The notes below the pieces were generated by a model. The model was not told where the DNA came from. It ran no database searches and saw only the letters and a program-made list of their open reading frames with translations. From assembly GCA_025355935.1 (NCBI GenBank), contig JANXYS010000197.1, positions 1 to 14,198 on the forward strand: a DNA stretch of 14,198 bases, given 5' to 3'. This document shows positions 6,554 through 14,198 of this stretch, piece by piece. Each line of letters opens with the position of its first letter. Position 1 is the first letter of the stretch. The translations under genes were made by a program, and so were the position numbers. Source of the DNA: Chitinophagales bacterium (lineage in GTDB: Bacteria > Bacteroidota > Bacteroidia > Chitinophagales > Chitinophagaceae).

Positions 6554-7138
6554 ATGCAACTTAGCCCCAATCAATTTAATGAACTTATCAGGAATCGCCG
6601 TTCGGTTTTCCCTAAACAATTTTCTGCGGGCAAAATAGTGCCAAGAGCAATTATAGAACAAATGCTCATTAACGCGACCTGGGCACCTAGTCATGGTCAA
6701 ACAGAGCCCTGGCATTTCAATGTATTTTCGGGCGATGGGTTAAAGAAGCTTGCAAATTTCCAGGCCGAAATGTATCGTCAGCAAAGTGGAGAAAATTTTG
6801 TACAAACAAACTATCAAAAACTGCTTGAAACGCCTTTATTAGCGTCTCACGTTATTTCTATCGGCATGAAACGTACAACCGCCAAACGAATCCCAGAAAT
6901 TGAAGATATTGAGGCTGTAGCATGCGCCGTACAAAATATGTATCTCACAACTACCGCTTATGGAGTTGGAGGTTATTGGACAACAGGCGGAACTACTTAC
7001 ATGGAAGGCGCAAAATCTTTTTTCGGACTCGGAGAACAAGATAAACTGCTAGGTTTTTTTTATATCGGCGAAATTGAAGTACCGTCAGCAACCGGTAAGA
7101 GAGTAGCCATTAATGAAAAAGTAACCTGGATTGACTAA
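6554..7138 (+). CDS. Nitroreductase-family FMN oxidoreductase
   Basis: This single-domain flavoprotein of 194 residues belongs to the nitroreductase superfamily. Such enzymes use FMN and NAD(P)H to reduce nitro groups, quinones or enones in the cytoplasm, usually as dimers; the natural substrate is unknown here. The FMN-binding RNRRSVFPKQF is at 13-23. NATWAPSHGQTEPWHF (40-55) is the second conserved block, and in this position points to the YdjA-like compact group. The dimer helix (DIEAVACAVQNMYLTTTAYG) is followed by GVGGYWTTGG, and LGFFYIGE near the C-terminus closes the sheet. It lies 45 bp after kdsA in the same direction, and its TAA overlaps the stop of the convergent pspC-like gene by four bases. 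Confidence 0.9.
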   Translation: MQLSPNQFNELIRNRRSVFPKQFSAGKIVPRAIIEQMLINATWAPSHGQTEPWHFNVFSGDGLKKLANFQAEMYRQQSGENFVQTNYQKLLETPLLASHVISIGMKRTTAKRIPEIEDIEAVACAVQNMYLTTTAYGVGGYWTTGGTTYMEGAKSFFGLGEQDKLLGFFYIGEIEVPSATGKRVAINEKVTWID

Positions 7139-7356
7139 AGATACCAGAGAGGATTTCGTTTGGCATTTAAAATGTATCGTTTCACATTCATCCAGAAGGC
7201 TACAAATAGATAAATTACGACTGGTGAACCCATTGTGAGAAATGACAGATAAATAAAATTCTTTCGAATTGTGCTGGTAGCAATGCCCATCCGCTCACCA
7301 ATGGCGGTGCAAACTCCAAATACATGCCACTCAATAAATTGTTTCAGACGATTCAT
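7135..7356 (-). CDS. PspC-domain small membrane protein
   Basis: This 73-residue protein matches the PspC domain. An amphipathic N-terminus with a GVCTAIGERMGIATSTIRKNF segment (14-34) is the conserved G(V/I)xxGxAxxxGxxxxxxR core. It is followed by one long hydrophobic helix at about 35-56 (FIYLSFLTMGSPVVIYLFVA) and a basic tail that should stay cytoplasmic. In proteobacteria PspC senses envelope stress and anchors PspA. In Bacteroidota stand-alone PspC proteins are common and mostly uncharacterised, and no PspA or PspB partner is visible here. The stop overlaps that of the facing nitroreductase gene by 4 nt (shared CTAA). The start at 7356 gives the family's expected N-terminus. Confidence 0.82.
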   Translation of the reverse strand: MNRLKQFIEWHVFGVCTAIGERMGIATSTIRKNFIYLSFLTMGSPVVIYLFVAFWMNVKRYILNAKRNPLWYL

Positions 7357-7438
7357 ATGCTAATATAAATTAATTGGGTAGGCTGGCAAATTTTGTTTAT
7401 CACCATTATCTGCCCACGACTCAGCTTTCGTTCTTTTG

Positions 7439-7446
7439 CAAAAATA
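7439..7446 (-). promoter_or_regulatory. Possible -7 element of the PspC gene
   Basis: TATTTTTG on the reverse strand (7446-7439) fits TAnnTTTG and is followed by C. It would give a leader of about 75-80 bases. The -33 region is only T-rich. Confidence 0.35.
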
Positions 7447-7591
7447 TAAGATAATTCGAATAATGAAAAAGATGGGCAGTCTTTTTAAGCAAGATCATCT
7501 TGTGTATTAAAGCTTTGATAGTGCCCGCAATTCAATATGATTTACTGAGCAATTTTCCTGCCGCGCATATCCTCGCCTTCATAAATCCGGC

Positions 7592-7622
7592 TTTAAATAA
7601 TCGACAGGTTTTTGTAATTTCG
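7592..7622 (+). promoter_or_regulatory. Possible promoter of the aconitase gene
   Basis: TTTA (7592-7595), a 19-base spacer and TAATTTCG (7615-7622) resemble TTTG-N19-TAnnTTTG with one mismatch in each box. The leader to the ATG at 7709 would be about 80 bases. Confidence 0.35.
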
Positions 7623-7708
7623 CAGCAACCCAGCATGCATCAACCATTTGCCGGCCTTTTTTCCCGGTTTCACAGCTGAATCACTATTTTCAAAATCAAA
7701 TTATTACT

Positions 7709-9982
7709 ATGGCTTTCGACATCGAGATGATCAAAAAGCTTTACTCAAGTTTCCCCGAAAGAGTTGAAGCTGCGCGTAAAGTAGTAGGCAAACCACTGAC
7801 CTTAACAGAAAAGATTTTGTATGCCCATTTGTGGAAAGGCACAACAGAGTCCGCATACACGCGGGGCAGTTCCTACGTGGATTTTGCGCCTGATCGTGTG
7901 GCTATGCAGGATGCCACGGCCCAGATGGCCCTACTCCAGTTTATGCAGAGTGGCAGAACCTCGGTAGCTGTACCAAGTACAGTTCATTGTGATCACCTGA
8001 TCGAAGCGAAAGTAGATAGCAAAACCGATTTAAGCAGGGCTGTAAATGAAAGCAGCGAGGTATATGATTTCCTTGCTTCTGTTAGCAATAAATACGGCAT
8101 TGGCTTCTGGAAACCCGGGGCTGGTATCATTCACCAGGTAGTTTTGGAAAACTATGCATTCCCCGGAGGACTGATGATTGGTACCGATAGTCATACCGTT
8201 AATGCGGGTGGTCTCGGGATGATCGCTATCGGCGTCGGCGGGGCAGATGCTTGCGATGTTATGGCAGGATTGCCATGGGAATTAAAAATGCCTAAACTTA
8301 TCGGAATAAAATTAACAGGCAAACTTAATGGCTGGGCCGCTCCAAAAGATGTCATTTTAAAAGTTGCCGGAATTCTCACCGTAAAAGGTGGTACCGGAGC
8401 AGTAGTTGAATATTTTGGAGAGGGCGCGACCAGCATGAGCTGCACAGGTAAAGGCACTATTTGTAATATGGGTGCTGAAATAGGCGCTACAACTTCTACT
8501 TTTGGTTACGATGAAAGCATGAGCCGTTACCTTGGGGCAACAGGCAGGGCCGATATTGCAGCCCTCGCTGACCAGATAAAAGAACATTTGACAGGTGATG
8601 CGGAGGTTTATGCAGACCCTGAAACATATTTCGACCAGGTTATTGAAATTGATCTTAATAACCTTGAACCTCACTTGAATGGACCATTTACTCCCGATCT
8701 GGCCACTCCTATTTCAAAAATGAAAGAAGCCGCGGCATTGAATGGCTGGCCTACAAAAATTGAAGTAGGATTAATTGGAAGCTGTACTAACTCCTCTTAC
8801 GAAGACATCAGTCGTGCAGTTAGCCTGGCCAAACAAGTGGGTGAAAAAGGCTTAAAACTTCAGTCAGAGTTTACCATTACCCCCGGAAGCGAACAAGTTC
8901 GTTTTACCATTGAACGGGATGGTTTCCTGGAAACATTTAATAATATTGGAGCAACGGTATTCGCCAATGCCTGCGGACCATGTATTGGCATGTGGGCCCG
9001 CGTAGGGGCTGAAAGAGCGGAAAAAAATACAATCGTGCACAGCTTTAACCGAAATTTTGCCAAACGTGCAGACGGCAACCCAAACACCTTCGCCTTCGTG
9101 GGATCGCCGGAAATTGTAACCGCTATGGCCATTGCGGGCGATCTAACCTTCAATCCTCTTACGGATTCGCTAATGAATGATAAAGGCGAAATGGTAAGAC
9201 TTGATCCGCCAACAGGATTTGAATTGCCGCCCCGTGGCTTCGCAGTAGATGATCCCGGATTCCAGGCACCCGCTGCTGATGGTTCCGGAGTAGAAGTTAT
9301 TGTTTCTCCAGTTAGTAAAAGACTTCAGTTGCTTGATCCCTTTCCCGCATGGGAAGGTATTGACCTGAAAGGTTTAAAACTGCTTATTAAAGCTAAAGGC
9401 AAATGTACAACTGATCATATTTCCATGGCCGGCCCCTGGTTGAAATTCCGTGGTCATCTGGATAACATTAGCAACAATATGCTAATCGGTGCTGTGAATT
9501 TTTTCAATGAAAAAACTGATCTTGTCGAGAACCAATTAACGGAAGAGTATGGCACCGTTCCTAATACACAACGCGCTTATAAAGCCGCCGGCATAGGCAC
9601 TATTGTGGTTGGTGATGAAAACTATGGAGAGGGTTCATCCAGGGAACATGCTGCGATGGAACCGAGGCATTTGGGCGTTCGCGCGGTGTTAGTAAAATCC
9701 TTCGCTCGAATTCACGAAACAAATTTGAAAAAACAAGGAATGCTGGGTCTTACATTTAATGATAAACTTGATTATGATAAGATCCTGGAAGATGATACGA
9801 TTGATATCATCGGGCTCACCAGCTTTGCCCCTGATAAGCAGCTGCAATTAGTACTTCATCATAAAGACGGTACTATCGACAGCATTTACGTAAATCACAC
9901 CTATAATCAGCAACAGATTGAATGGTTCAAAGCGGGTGGCGCATTAAACATTATTCGTAAGGAATTTGCGGACCGTCAATAA
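7709..9982 (+). CDS. acn: Aconitate hydratase (mitochondrial-type aconitase)
   Basis: Aconitase isomerises citrate to isocitrate via cis-aconitate in the TCA cycle, using a [4Fe-4S] cluster whose fourth iron binds substrate. The 757 residues carry all expected blocks. HCDHL is at 93-97 and GTDSHTVNAGGLG at 158-170. IGSCTNSSYED (356-366) supplies cluster ligand C359, and NACGPCIGMW (420-429) supplies C422 and C425. The C-terminal swivel domain has GDENYGEGSSREHAAMEPRH at 635-654, with the substrate-binding serine/arginine pair around S643-R645, and SFARIHETNLKKQG at 664-677. Length and cysteine spacing match the mitochondrial aconitase group, about 750-780 aa, rather than bacterial AcnA (about 890 aa) or AcnB (about 865 aa). 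It stands alone between its own promoter region and a hairpin terminator. No isocitrate dehydrogenase or citrate synthase gene lies nearby. Confidence 0.97.
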   Translation: MAFDIEMIKKLYSSFPERVEAARKVVGKPLTLTEKILYAHLWKGTTESAYTRGSSYVDFAPDRVAMQDATAQMALLQFMQSGRTSVAVPSTVHCDHLIEAKVDSKTDLSRAVNESSEVYDFLASVSNKYGIGFWKPGAGIIHQVVLENYAFPGGLMIGTDSHTVNAGGLGMIAIGVGGADACDVMAGLPWELKMPKLIGIKLTGKLNGWAAPKDVILKVAGILTVKGGTGAVVEYFGEGATSMSCTGKGTICNMGAEIGATTSTFGYDESMSRYLGATGRADIAALADQIKEHLTGDAEVYADPETYFDQVIEIDLNNLEPHLNGPFTPDLATPISKMKEAAALNGWPTKIEVGLIGSCTNSSYEDISRAVSLAKQVGEKGLKLQSEFTITPGSEQVRFTIERDGFLETFNNIGATVFANACGPCIGMWARVGAERAEKNTIVHSFNRNFAKRADGNPNTFAFVGSPEIVTAMAIAGDLTFNPLTDSLMNDKGEMVRLDPPTGFELPPRGFAVDDPGFQAPAADGSGVEVIVSPVSKRLQLLDPFPAWEGIDLKGLKLLIKAKGKCTTDHISMAGPWLKFRGHLDNISNNMLIGAVNFFNEKTDLVENQLTEEYGTVPNTQRAYKAAGIGTIVVGDENYGEGSSREHAAMEPRHLGVRAVLVKSFARIHETNLKKQGMLGLTFNDKLDYDKILEDDTIDIIGLTSFAPDKQLQLVLHHKDGTIDSIYVNHTYNQQQIEWFKAGGALNIIRKEFADRQ

Positions 9983-10003
9983 GAATTCGAAAAAATCTTT
10001 TAT

Positions 10004-10034
10004 AAGTTGTACTTTAACCGGTACAACTTTTTTT
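10004..10034 (+). terminator. Rho-independent terminator of the aconitase gene
   Basis: AAGTTGTAC (10004-10012) and GTACAACTT (10021-10029) form a perfect 9-bp stem with an 8-base loop, followed by T to 10034. It begins 22 bases after the aconitase stop. The facing mtfA gene ends at 10033, so the hairpin also sits just beyond its stop, but the T tract on that strand is interrupted and weaker. Confidence 0.82.
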
Positions 10035-10818
10035 ATGTTCCGGAGGGTTTATTTGCGGAGGGATGAAACATTTTATTAAGCATTTCGTAGAGCTGAGGAT
10101 GCTTAGTTTGCAAAAGCTCCGGCCGTTCAAAAAAATATTCGGCAACAACAGCAAAAAACTCACTTTGTTTCGTGTAACCGTAGGGGTTTATATCTGACTT
10201 TCCCGCTACTATTTTTTTAATCTCTTCATGGATCATTGTAACCCAGGGCAAAACATATTGACGTTGTAGCAAGAGTTCAGGGACCCCATCGATGTCGCCA
10301 TCCATTTTATCGATCAGATGAACGAATTCATGAATGACGGTATTATTCTTGTCAGACTGATTCTTAAATCCCAGTTCCAGTGCAGGTTTTGACAGGAGCA
10401 TCTTGCCTTCCAGGTAACCACTTCCTACCATTCCCATAATTATCCTTTCATTGTTACCGGCACTCTCAAAACTGGCATTGAACTGATCGGAATATATTAG
10501 TACTTCTTCGAGGTTATGATAGGTCCAGGCAGGAAAATAAAAAATGGGAATAATTGCTCCTGCCGCTACCAGCAAACGATCGCCGTCAGTGATGGCAGTA
10601 TCAACACCGGTTATCTTAACCGCAGACAGGAACTCCAGTACGTCTTTTCTAAAATGTTCCTGCTCACTGTCGGTTAACTTTGCGTAGAATAATACTTCTT
10701 TCCGCAGGAAATCGTGATTTAATTTTGGGAGATCTTCCAGGGCAGGGGAAAATTTCGTCCTTGTAAAAAACCAGGCGGCGCAAATGATAATAAAAAGGAA
10801 TAAAATAACTGGAACCAT
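10033..10818 (-). CDS. mtfA: MtfA-like zinc peptidase (M90 family) with N-terminal membrane anchor
   Basis: In E. coli MtfA is a zinc aminopeptidase that also binds the glucose repressor Mlc; in Bacteroidota only the peptidase fold can be presumed. The 261 residues start with a transmembrane helix (about 2-18, PVILFLFIIICAAWFF) and a positive TRTKF, giving an N-terminal anchor with the rest probably cytoplasmic. The family core follows. LVAAGAIIPIFYFPAWTYHNL is at 83-103. The zinc site HEFVHLID is at 163-170 (H163, E164, H167), with the third ligand in SEFFAVVAEYFFERP (219-233), probably E220. E. coli MtfA lacks such an anchor. The gene is 72 bp downstream of a SET-domain gene on the same strand and may be cotranscribed. 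Orthology to the Mlc-binding role is not implied. Confidence 0.85.
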   Translation of the reverse strand: MVPVILFLFIIICAAWFFTRTKFSPALEDLPKLNHDFLRKEVLFYAKLTDSEQEHFRKDVLEFLSAVKITGVDTAITDGDRLLVAAGAIIPIFYFPAWTYHNLEEVLIYSDQFNASFESAGNNERIIMGMVGSGYLEGKMLLSKPALELGFKNQSDKNNTVIHEFVHLIDKMDGDIDGVPELLLQRQYVLPWVTMIHEEIKKIVAGKSDINPYGYTKQSEFFAVVAEYFFERPELLQTKHPQLYEMLNKMFHPSANKPSGT

Positions 10819-10890
10819 AAAAAGGAATTTACCGCATGATCAAACATAAAAGAGTCGCAAGGCAATGTCTCAATAAAGATCAGACGGGTC

Positions 10891-11277
10891 TTAGAAAATA
10901 ACGTCAAACCAAACTTTCGTTTTGTTATTCCAGTCACCATTATAATTGATTACAAGTTCTTCACCAGGTTTAATTAGGCGAACGGTCTTCACAAATATAG
11001 TATCGTTATCATAGTCCATAAAATATTCACAATTGCTACCATAACTGTGGTTATAGATGGGTATCAACCCAAGGGCCATACAACATTTATCTTTTTGAAG
11101 TCCCCATTCAAAAATGTAGTCATGTAGCAGGGTTTTATCCAGGTATTCCCTATCCCTTTTACTCATTACTATTACGGGTGAAAGCTCCACTACAACTCCT
11201 GCGTCTATCGTTCCGTTTGTGAATACTCCCCTGCCTTTGCCAGCCACAACATCTACATAAAGTGCCGGATGAAGCAT
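10891..11277 (-). CDS. SET-domain protein, putative protein-lysine methyltransferase
   Basis: This compact 128-residue SET domain has no pre- or post-SET extension. GKGRGVFTNGTIDAG (13-27) is the N-terminal SET strand-turn that contacts S-adenosylmethionine. YNHSYGSNCEY (75-85) matches the NHSxxPN pseudoknot motif, with Gly-Ser in place of x-Pro before N82. GEELVINYNG (105-114) carries the catalytic-type tyrosine Y112. Such proteins transfer methyl groups to lysine in eukaryotes. Stand-alone bacterial forms are widespread in Bacteroidota and their targets are mostly unknown. The gene is divergent from mgtE by 67 bp and precedes the MtfA-like peptidase gene by 72 bp on the same strand. Domain identity is good; enzymatic activity and substrate are inferred only. 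Confidence 0.87.
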   Translation of the reverse strand: MLHPALYVDVVAGKGRGVFTNGTIDAGVVVELSPVIVMSKRDREYLDKTLLHDYIFEWGLQKDKCCMALGLIPIYNHSYGSNCEYFMDYDNDTIFVKTVRLIKPGEELVINYNGDWNNKTKVWFDVIF

Positions 11278-11344
11278 AACGTTTGTTTAGATTTAAAAAA
11301 GCTAAATTGCAACCTATCGCGAACGAAAATAATAAATTGATCGG

Positions 11345-12736
11345 ATGTCCTTAGAATTAGATGAAATACCGCTGGAGCAACAGTTTAATGAGATCATTGC
11401 TACAGAAGATAAACTGGCCATCAGGGATTTCCTGAATGATCAGAATATTAGTGATGTGGTTAACCTCATTTATGAACACCCGGATTATGAAACCCAGATA
11501 ATCTCTCACCTTTCTATCCACCGGGCAGCGAGTGCCTTCAAAATTCTTGATCTTAGCGAGCAGAAAAGGATCATCAGTAATCTGCCTGCATTTAAATCGG
11601 CGGAGCTTTTAAATGAACTGCCGGTAGATGACCGCGTAGATTTCTTTGAAGAATTACCTACAGGCACTGTACGCGAGCTCATAAAAACCCTTAACCCGGA
11701 AGAAAGGAAAACCACACTCGAGTTGTTGGGCTATCCCGAAAACAGCGTGGGACGCCTGATGAACCCCGAATACGTGTATGTTTATGAATATAATACAGTT
11801 AAAGAAGTACTCGAAAGTATACGCAGGTATGGCACCAATACAGAAACCATTGATGTGATTTACGTCATTAACAAACGGGGCGAATTGCTGGATGACATCA
11901 GGATCCGCGATTTCATTCTGGCAGAACCTGAAGTAAAAGTGAATGAATTGATGGATGACCGCTTCATCGCATTGAATGTTACCGACGACCAGGAAAGTGC
12001 GAGTGGCGTATTTAAAATGAATAATCGTGTAGCCCTGCCCGTGGTAGACAATCAAAATATCCTCCTCGGGATAGTTACCATCGATGATATCCTGTGGGTA
12101 GCACAAGAAGAGTTTACAGAAGATATTCAAAAGATAGGTGGTACCGAGGCGCTTGATGAGCCGTACCTCGATATCGGCATTTTAAAACTTGTTAAGAAGC
12201 GCGCAAGCTGGCTTGTTATATTGTTTCTTGGCGAAATGCTTACAGCAACGGCTATGCAATTTTTTCAGCACGAAATTGAGGCCGCCACCGTACTTGCATT
12301 ATTTATACCGCTTATTATGAGCAGTGGCGGCAATAGTGGCTCTCAAGCGTCTACCCTTATCATCCAGGCAATGGCACTTGGTGAAGTTACGCTTACAGAC
12401 TGGTGGCGGGTTATGCGGCGTGAGTTAGTCTCGGGTGCAATGCTGGGCGTTATACTAGGACTTATTGGCTTGTTAAGGATCGTTCTCTGGCAGCAGCTGC
12501 ATATTTACGATTATGGTATCCACTGGAAATTGGTAGGAACCACTATCTGCTTTTCTTTAATGGGAATCGTACTCTGGGGTAGTTTGATGGGTTCTATGCT
12601 TCCATTGATTCTTAAAAGACTTAAACTTGATCCTGCAGCATCTTCCGCGCCGTTTGTCGCCACCCTGGTCGATGTGACGGGCATTATTATTTATTTTTCA
12701 GTTGCTTATTTTTTCCTCAAAGGCGTGCTACTATAA
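11345..12736 (+). CDS. mgtE: Magnesium transporter MgtE
   Basis: MgtE is a homodimeric Mg2+ channel of the inner membrane, gated by intracellular Mg2+ through its cytoplasmic domains. The 463 residues show the full layout. An alpha-helical N domain occupies about 15-135 (repeats such as LPAFKSAELLNELP and DRVDFFEELP). Two CBS domains follow at about 137-255 (VGRLMNPEYV at 135-144; VALPVVDNQNILLGIVTIDD at 229-248). A connecting helix leads to five predicted membrane helices from about 288 to 460. The pore signature PLIMSSGGNSGSQAS is at 322-336, and the metal-binding aspartate is D443 in FVATLVDVTG. The 67-bp upstream region is too short for an M-box riboswitch. A weak promoter-like TTTG-N17-TAAATTGC lies at 11282-11310. 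Identity is secure. Confidence 0.97.
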   Translation: MSLELDEIPLEQQFNEIIATEDKLAIRDFLNDQNISDVVNLIYEHPDYETQIISHLSIHRAASAFKILDLSEQKRIISNLPAFKSAELLNELPVDDRVDFFEELPTGTVRELIKTLNPEERKTTLELLGYPENSVGRLMNPEYVYVYEYNTVKEVLESIRRYGTNTETIDVIYVINKRGELLDDIRIRDFILAEPEVKVNELMDDRFIALNVTDDQESASGVFKMNNRVALPVVDNQNILLGIVTIDDILWVAQEEFTEDIQKIGGTEALDEPYLDIGILKLVKKRASWLVILFLGEMLTATAMQFFQHEIEAATVLALFIPLIMSSGGNSGSQASTLIIQAMALGEVTLTDWWRVMRRELVSGAMLGVILGLIGLLRIVLWQQLHIYDYGIHWKLVGTTICFSLMGIVLWGSLMGSMLPLILKRLKLDPAASSAPFVATLVDVTGIIIYFSVAYFFLKGVLL

Positions 12737-13128
12737 AATTTCCGTTGGTTATTAAAATTCAACAGAAGTTTATTACTTATTAAGGCCTCTAAAATTAGTG
12801 TAGATTTTTGCGTGACGATGGGACCATTTTGGTAGAGTCTCTCACTACAAGGCGTCTTGCTAGATAGTTGACTAATACACTGTCCTTATCTGCCTGGCAT
12901 TGATTAGAAGTTCTATCAGACACACGTCATTGCCGCGCCCATCACAAAAATTCCGCAAGGGGTATTTATAAAATCTTTTAAAATGCGACTACAATAAAGT
13001 TTGCCAGTAAAATCAGCACCCGGCTGTCCCTGATCATACAGAATTTGATTTAGTTAAAAAGATACGTTCAGCCATTATTTTCGATAATATTGTGGATTAA
13101 ATTTTACAAACAGTTCAATTAATCATAT
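12737..13128. other. 392-bp gap between mgtE and glmS without recognised gene
   Basis: No frame gives a credible protein, and I recognise no tRNA, riboswitch or glmS ribozyme. No clear T-tailed terminator follows mgtE. A near-palindrome TGATTAGAAGTTCTATCA lies at 12901-12918, and weak pairing GTAG...CTAC lies near 12832-12848. TAAATTTT at 13098-13105, 24 bases before the glmS ATG, is a 7-of-8 match to the -7 consensus. The left half is less AT-rich than the right. Confidence 0.55.
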
Positions 13129-14198
13129 ATGTGCGGAATAGTTGGATATACGGGTCCCAGGCAAGCATACCCGGTCATTTTAAAAGGTTTAAAACGGCTC
13201 GAATACCGGGGTTATGACAGCAGTGGCGTAGCCTTGCTCAATAATGGAGGGTTAAGCGTTTACAAAAAGAAGGGCAAGGTAGCCGAACTGGAAGAATTTA
13301 TGATCGGCAAAAATGTAGATGCACACATAGGTATTGGACATACCCGCTGGGCCACCCACGGAGAACCCAGTGACCGGAACGCCCATCCTCATACTTCGGC
13401 AAATGGAAAGTTAGCAATGATTCACAACGGTATTATTGAAAACTATGCCCAGATAAAAAGTGAATTAAGCAGGAATGGTTACAGCTTCACCAGCGATACC
13501 GACACTGAAGTGCTTTTGAACTTTATTGAATACATCCAGACAAATAACGAATGTTCCCTGGAAGAAGCACTCCGTATTGCTTTGAAAAGAGTATCCGGTG
13601 CATATTGCATTTTGCTCATTGAAGCATCCGATCCCGACACGATCATTGCCGCCCGGAAGGGTAGCCCGCTTGTTATCGGCATAGGTAAAGGCGAACATTT
13701 TCTTGCTAGCGACGCATCTCCTATCATCGAATACACCAAGGAAGTAGTTTATGTAAATGATTATGAGCTTGCAATCGTAAAGCCCGACGAAATCATCCTT
13801 AAAAACTTAGGTAACGAAAAGATTACACCCTACATCACCCGCCTTGATATGGAACTTGCGGCAATTGAAAAAGGAGGGTACGATCATTTTATGCTCAAGG
13901 AAATATTTGAACAACCAAGTACAATATATGATTGTCTGCGCGGCCGGCTCGACGCAAATGCGGGAACAATAACTATGGCAGGCGTTCAGAACAATATCGA
14001 GCAATTGAAAAATGCCAGTCGTATAATGATACTTGCTTGCGGAACGTCCTGGCACGCCGGACTTACTGCTGAATACATTATCGAAGAATTATGTCGTATT
14101 CCGGTAGAAGTTGAGTACGCCTCGGAATTCAGGTATCGAAATCCAATCGTTAATAAAGGAGATGTGATCATTGCAATTTCACAAAGTGGTGAAACGGC
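13129..14198 (+). CDS. glmS: Glutamine-fructose-6-phosphate aminotransferase (isomerizing), N-terminal part
   Basis: GlmS makes glucosamine 6-phosphate from fructose 6-phosphate and glutamine, the first step to UDP-GlcNAc for peptidoglycan and LPS. The frame is open for 356 codons and runs off the window; the full enzyme is about 610 aa. MCGIVGYTG at the start places the nucleophile Cys2, exposed after Met removal, which fixes the start at 13129. The N-terminal glutamine amidotransferase domain shows EYRGYDSSG (25-33), HTRWATHGEPS (71-81), the HNGIIENY block (99-106) and SDTDTEV (122-128). The linker YDHFMLKEIFEQP precedes the first sugar-isomerase (SIS) domain, whose LACGTSWHAG and ISQSGET segments are visible before the edge. 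The second SIS domain lies outside the window. Identity is secure. Confidence 0.97.
   Translation, partial: MCGIVGYTGPRQAYPVILKGLKRLEYRGYDSSGVALLNNGGLSVYKKKGKVAELEEFMIGKNVDAHIGIGHTRWATHGEPSDRNAHPHTSANGKLAMIHNGIIENYAQIKSELSRNGYSFTSDTDTEVLLNFIEYIQTNNECSLEEALRIALKRVSGAYCILLIEASDPDTIIAARKGSPLVIGIGKGEHFLASDASPIIEYTKEVVYVNDYELAIVKPDEIILKNLGNEKITPYITRLDMELAAIEKGGYDHFMLKEIFEQPSTIYDCLRGRLDANAGTITMAGVQNNIEQLKNASRIMILACGTSWHAGLTAEYIIEELCRIPVEVEYASEFRYRNPIVNKGDVIIAISQSGET

Larger units (their letters stand above)
7357..7708. other. Divergent regulatory region between the PspC gene and aconitase
   Basis: 352 bp without a gene. It probably holds two outward-facing promoters: a reverse-strand -7 at 7446-7439 and a forward -7 at 7615-7622. 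No stable hairpin, riboswitch or repeat was recognised. Confidence 0.6.

Noticed and set aside
11278..11344. M-box riboswitch before mgtE
   Set aside because: The divergent gap is only 67 bp, too short for the aptamer, and no such fold is visible.
11654..12130. Reverse open frame of 158 codons
   Set aside because: It is wholly antisense to the CBS and N-domain coding region of mgtE, with a cysteine/phenylalanine-rich translation typical of shadow frames.

Overview
The window looks like chromosomal DNA from a member of the Bacteroidota, most likely a Chitinophagaceae-type organism. The reasons are the parA-parB-DUF5683-dapB gene order, a signal-peptide-bearing small outer-membrane barrel protein, an SDR-type threonine dehydrogenase, several start regions preceded by the Bacteroidota -7 element TAnnTTTG, and weak Shine-Dalgarno sequences. 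The moderate-GC coding DNA is uniform throughout. I see no intact mobile element, prophage, tRNA, rRNA or CRISPR array, and most of the window is ordinary housekeeping sequence.

Layout. The first 118 bases are the N-terminus of a leftward NAD(P)H-dependent FMN reductase. Running right from 393 is a chromosome-partition operon: parA, then parB after a 100-bp gap containing inverted repeats, then a DUF5683 membrane protein whose ATG shares one base with the parB stop. A non-coding gap of about 300 bp follows. It holds the most unusual signal in the window: a 13-bp motif repeated at an exact 29-bp period (four clear copies plus one decayed copy in phase). Then comes dapB (lysine/diaminopimelate synthesis), closed by a strong bidirectional terminator it shares with a convergent outer-membrane beta-barrel gene. 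A leftward L-threonine dehydrogenase follows, then rightward kdsA (Kdo synthesis for LPS) and a nitroreductase. The nitroreductase overlaps a convergent small PspC-domain gene by 4 nt.

The second half has a large rightward aconitase gene ending in a hairpin terminator. A leftward pair follows: a SET-domain protein and, downstream of it, an MtfA-like zinc peptidase. Divergent from that pair is mgtE (Mg2+ transport). After a 392-bp gap with no recognisable gene comes the N-terminal portion of glmS, cut by the right window edge.

Functionally the genes cover chromosome segregation (ParAB), cell-envelope precursors (DapB for peptidoglycan, KdsA for LPS, GlmS for amino sugars), central metabolism (aconitase, threonine breakdown), Mg2+ homeostasis and envelope or stress proteins. 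I found no convincing new multi-gene system. The best leads are the 29-bp-periodic repeat array upstream of dapB, which I read as probably the decayed end of an IS21-like element though a protein-binding array remains possible, the palindromes between parA and parB, and the tight coupling of the DUF5683 gene to parB.
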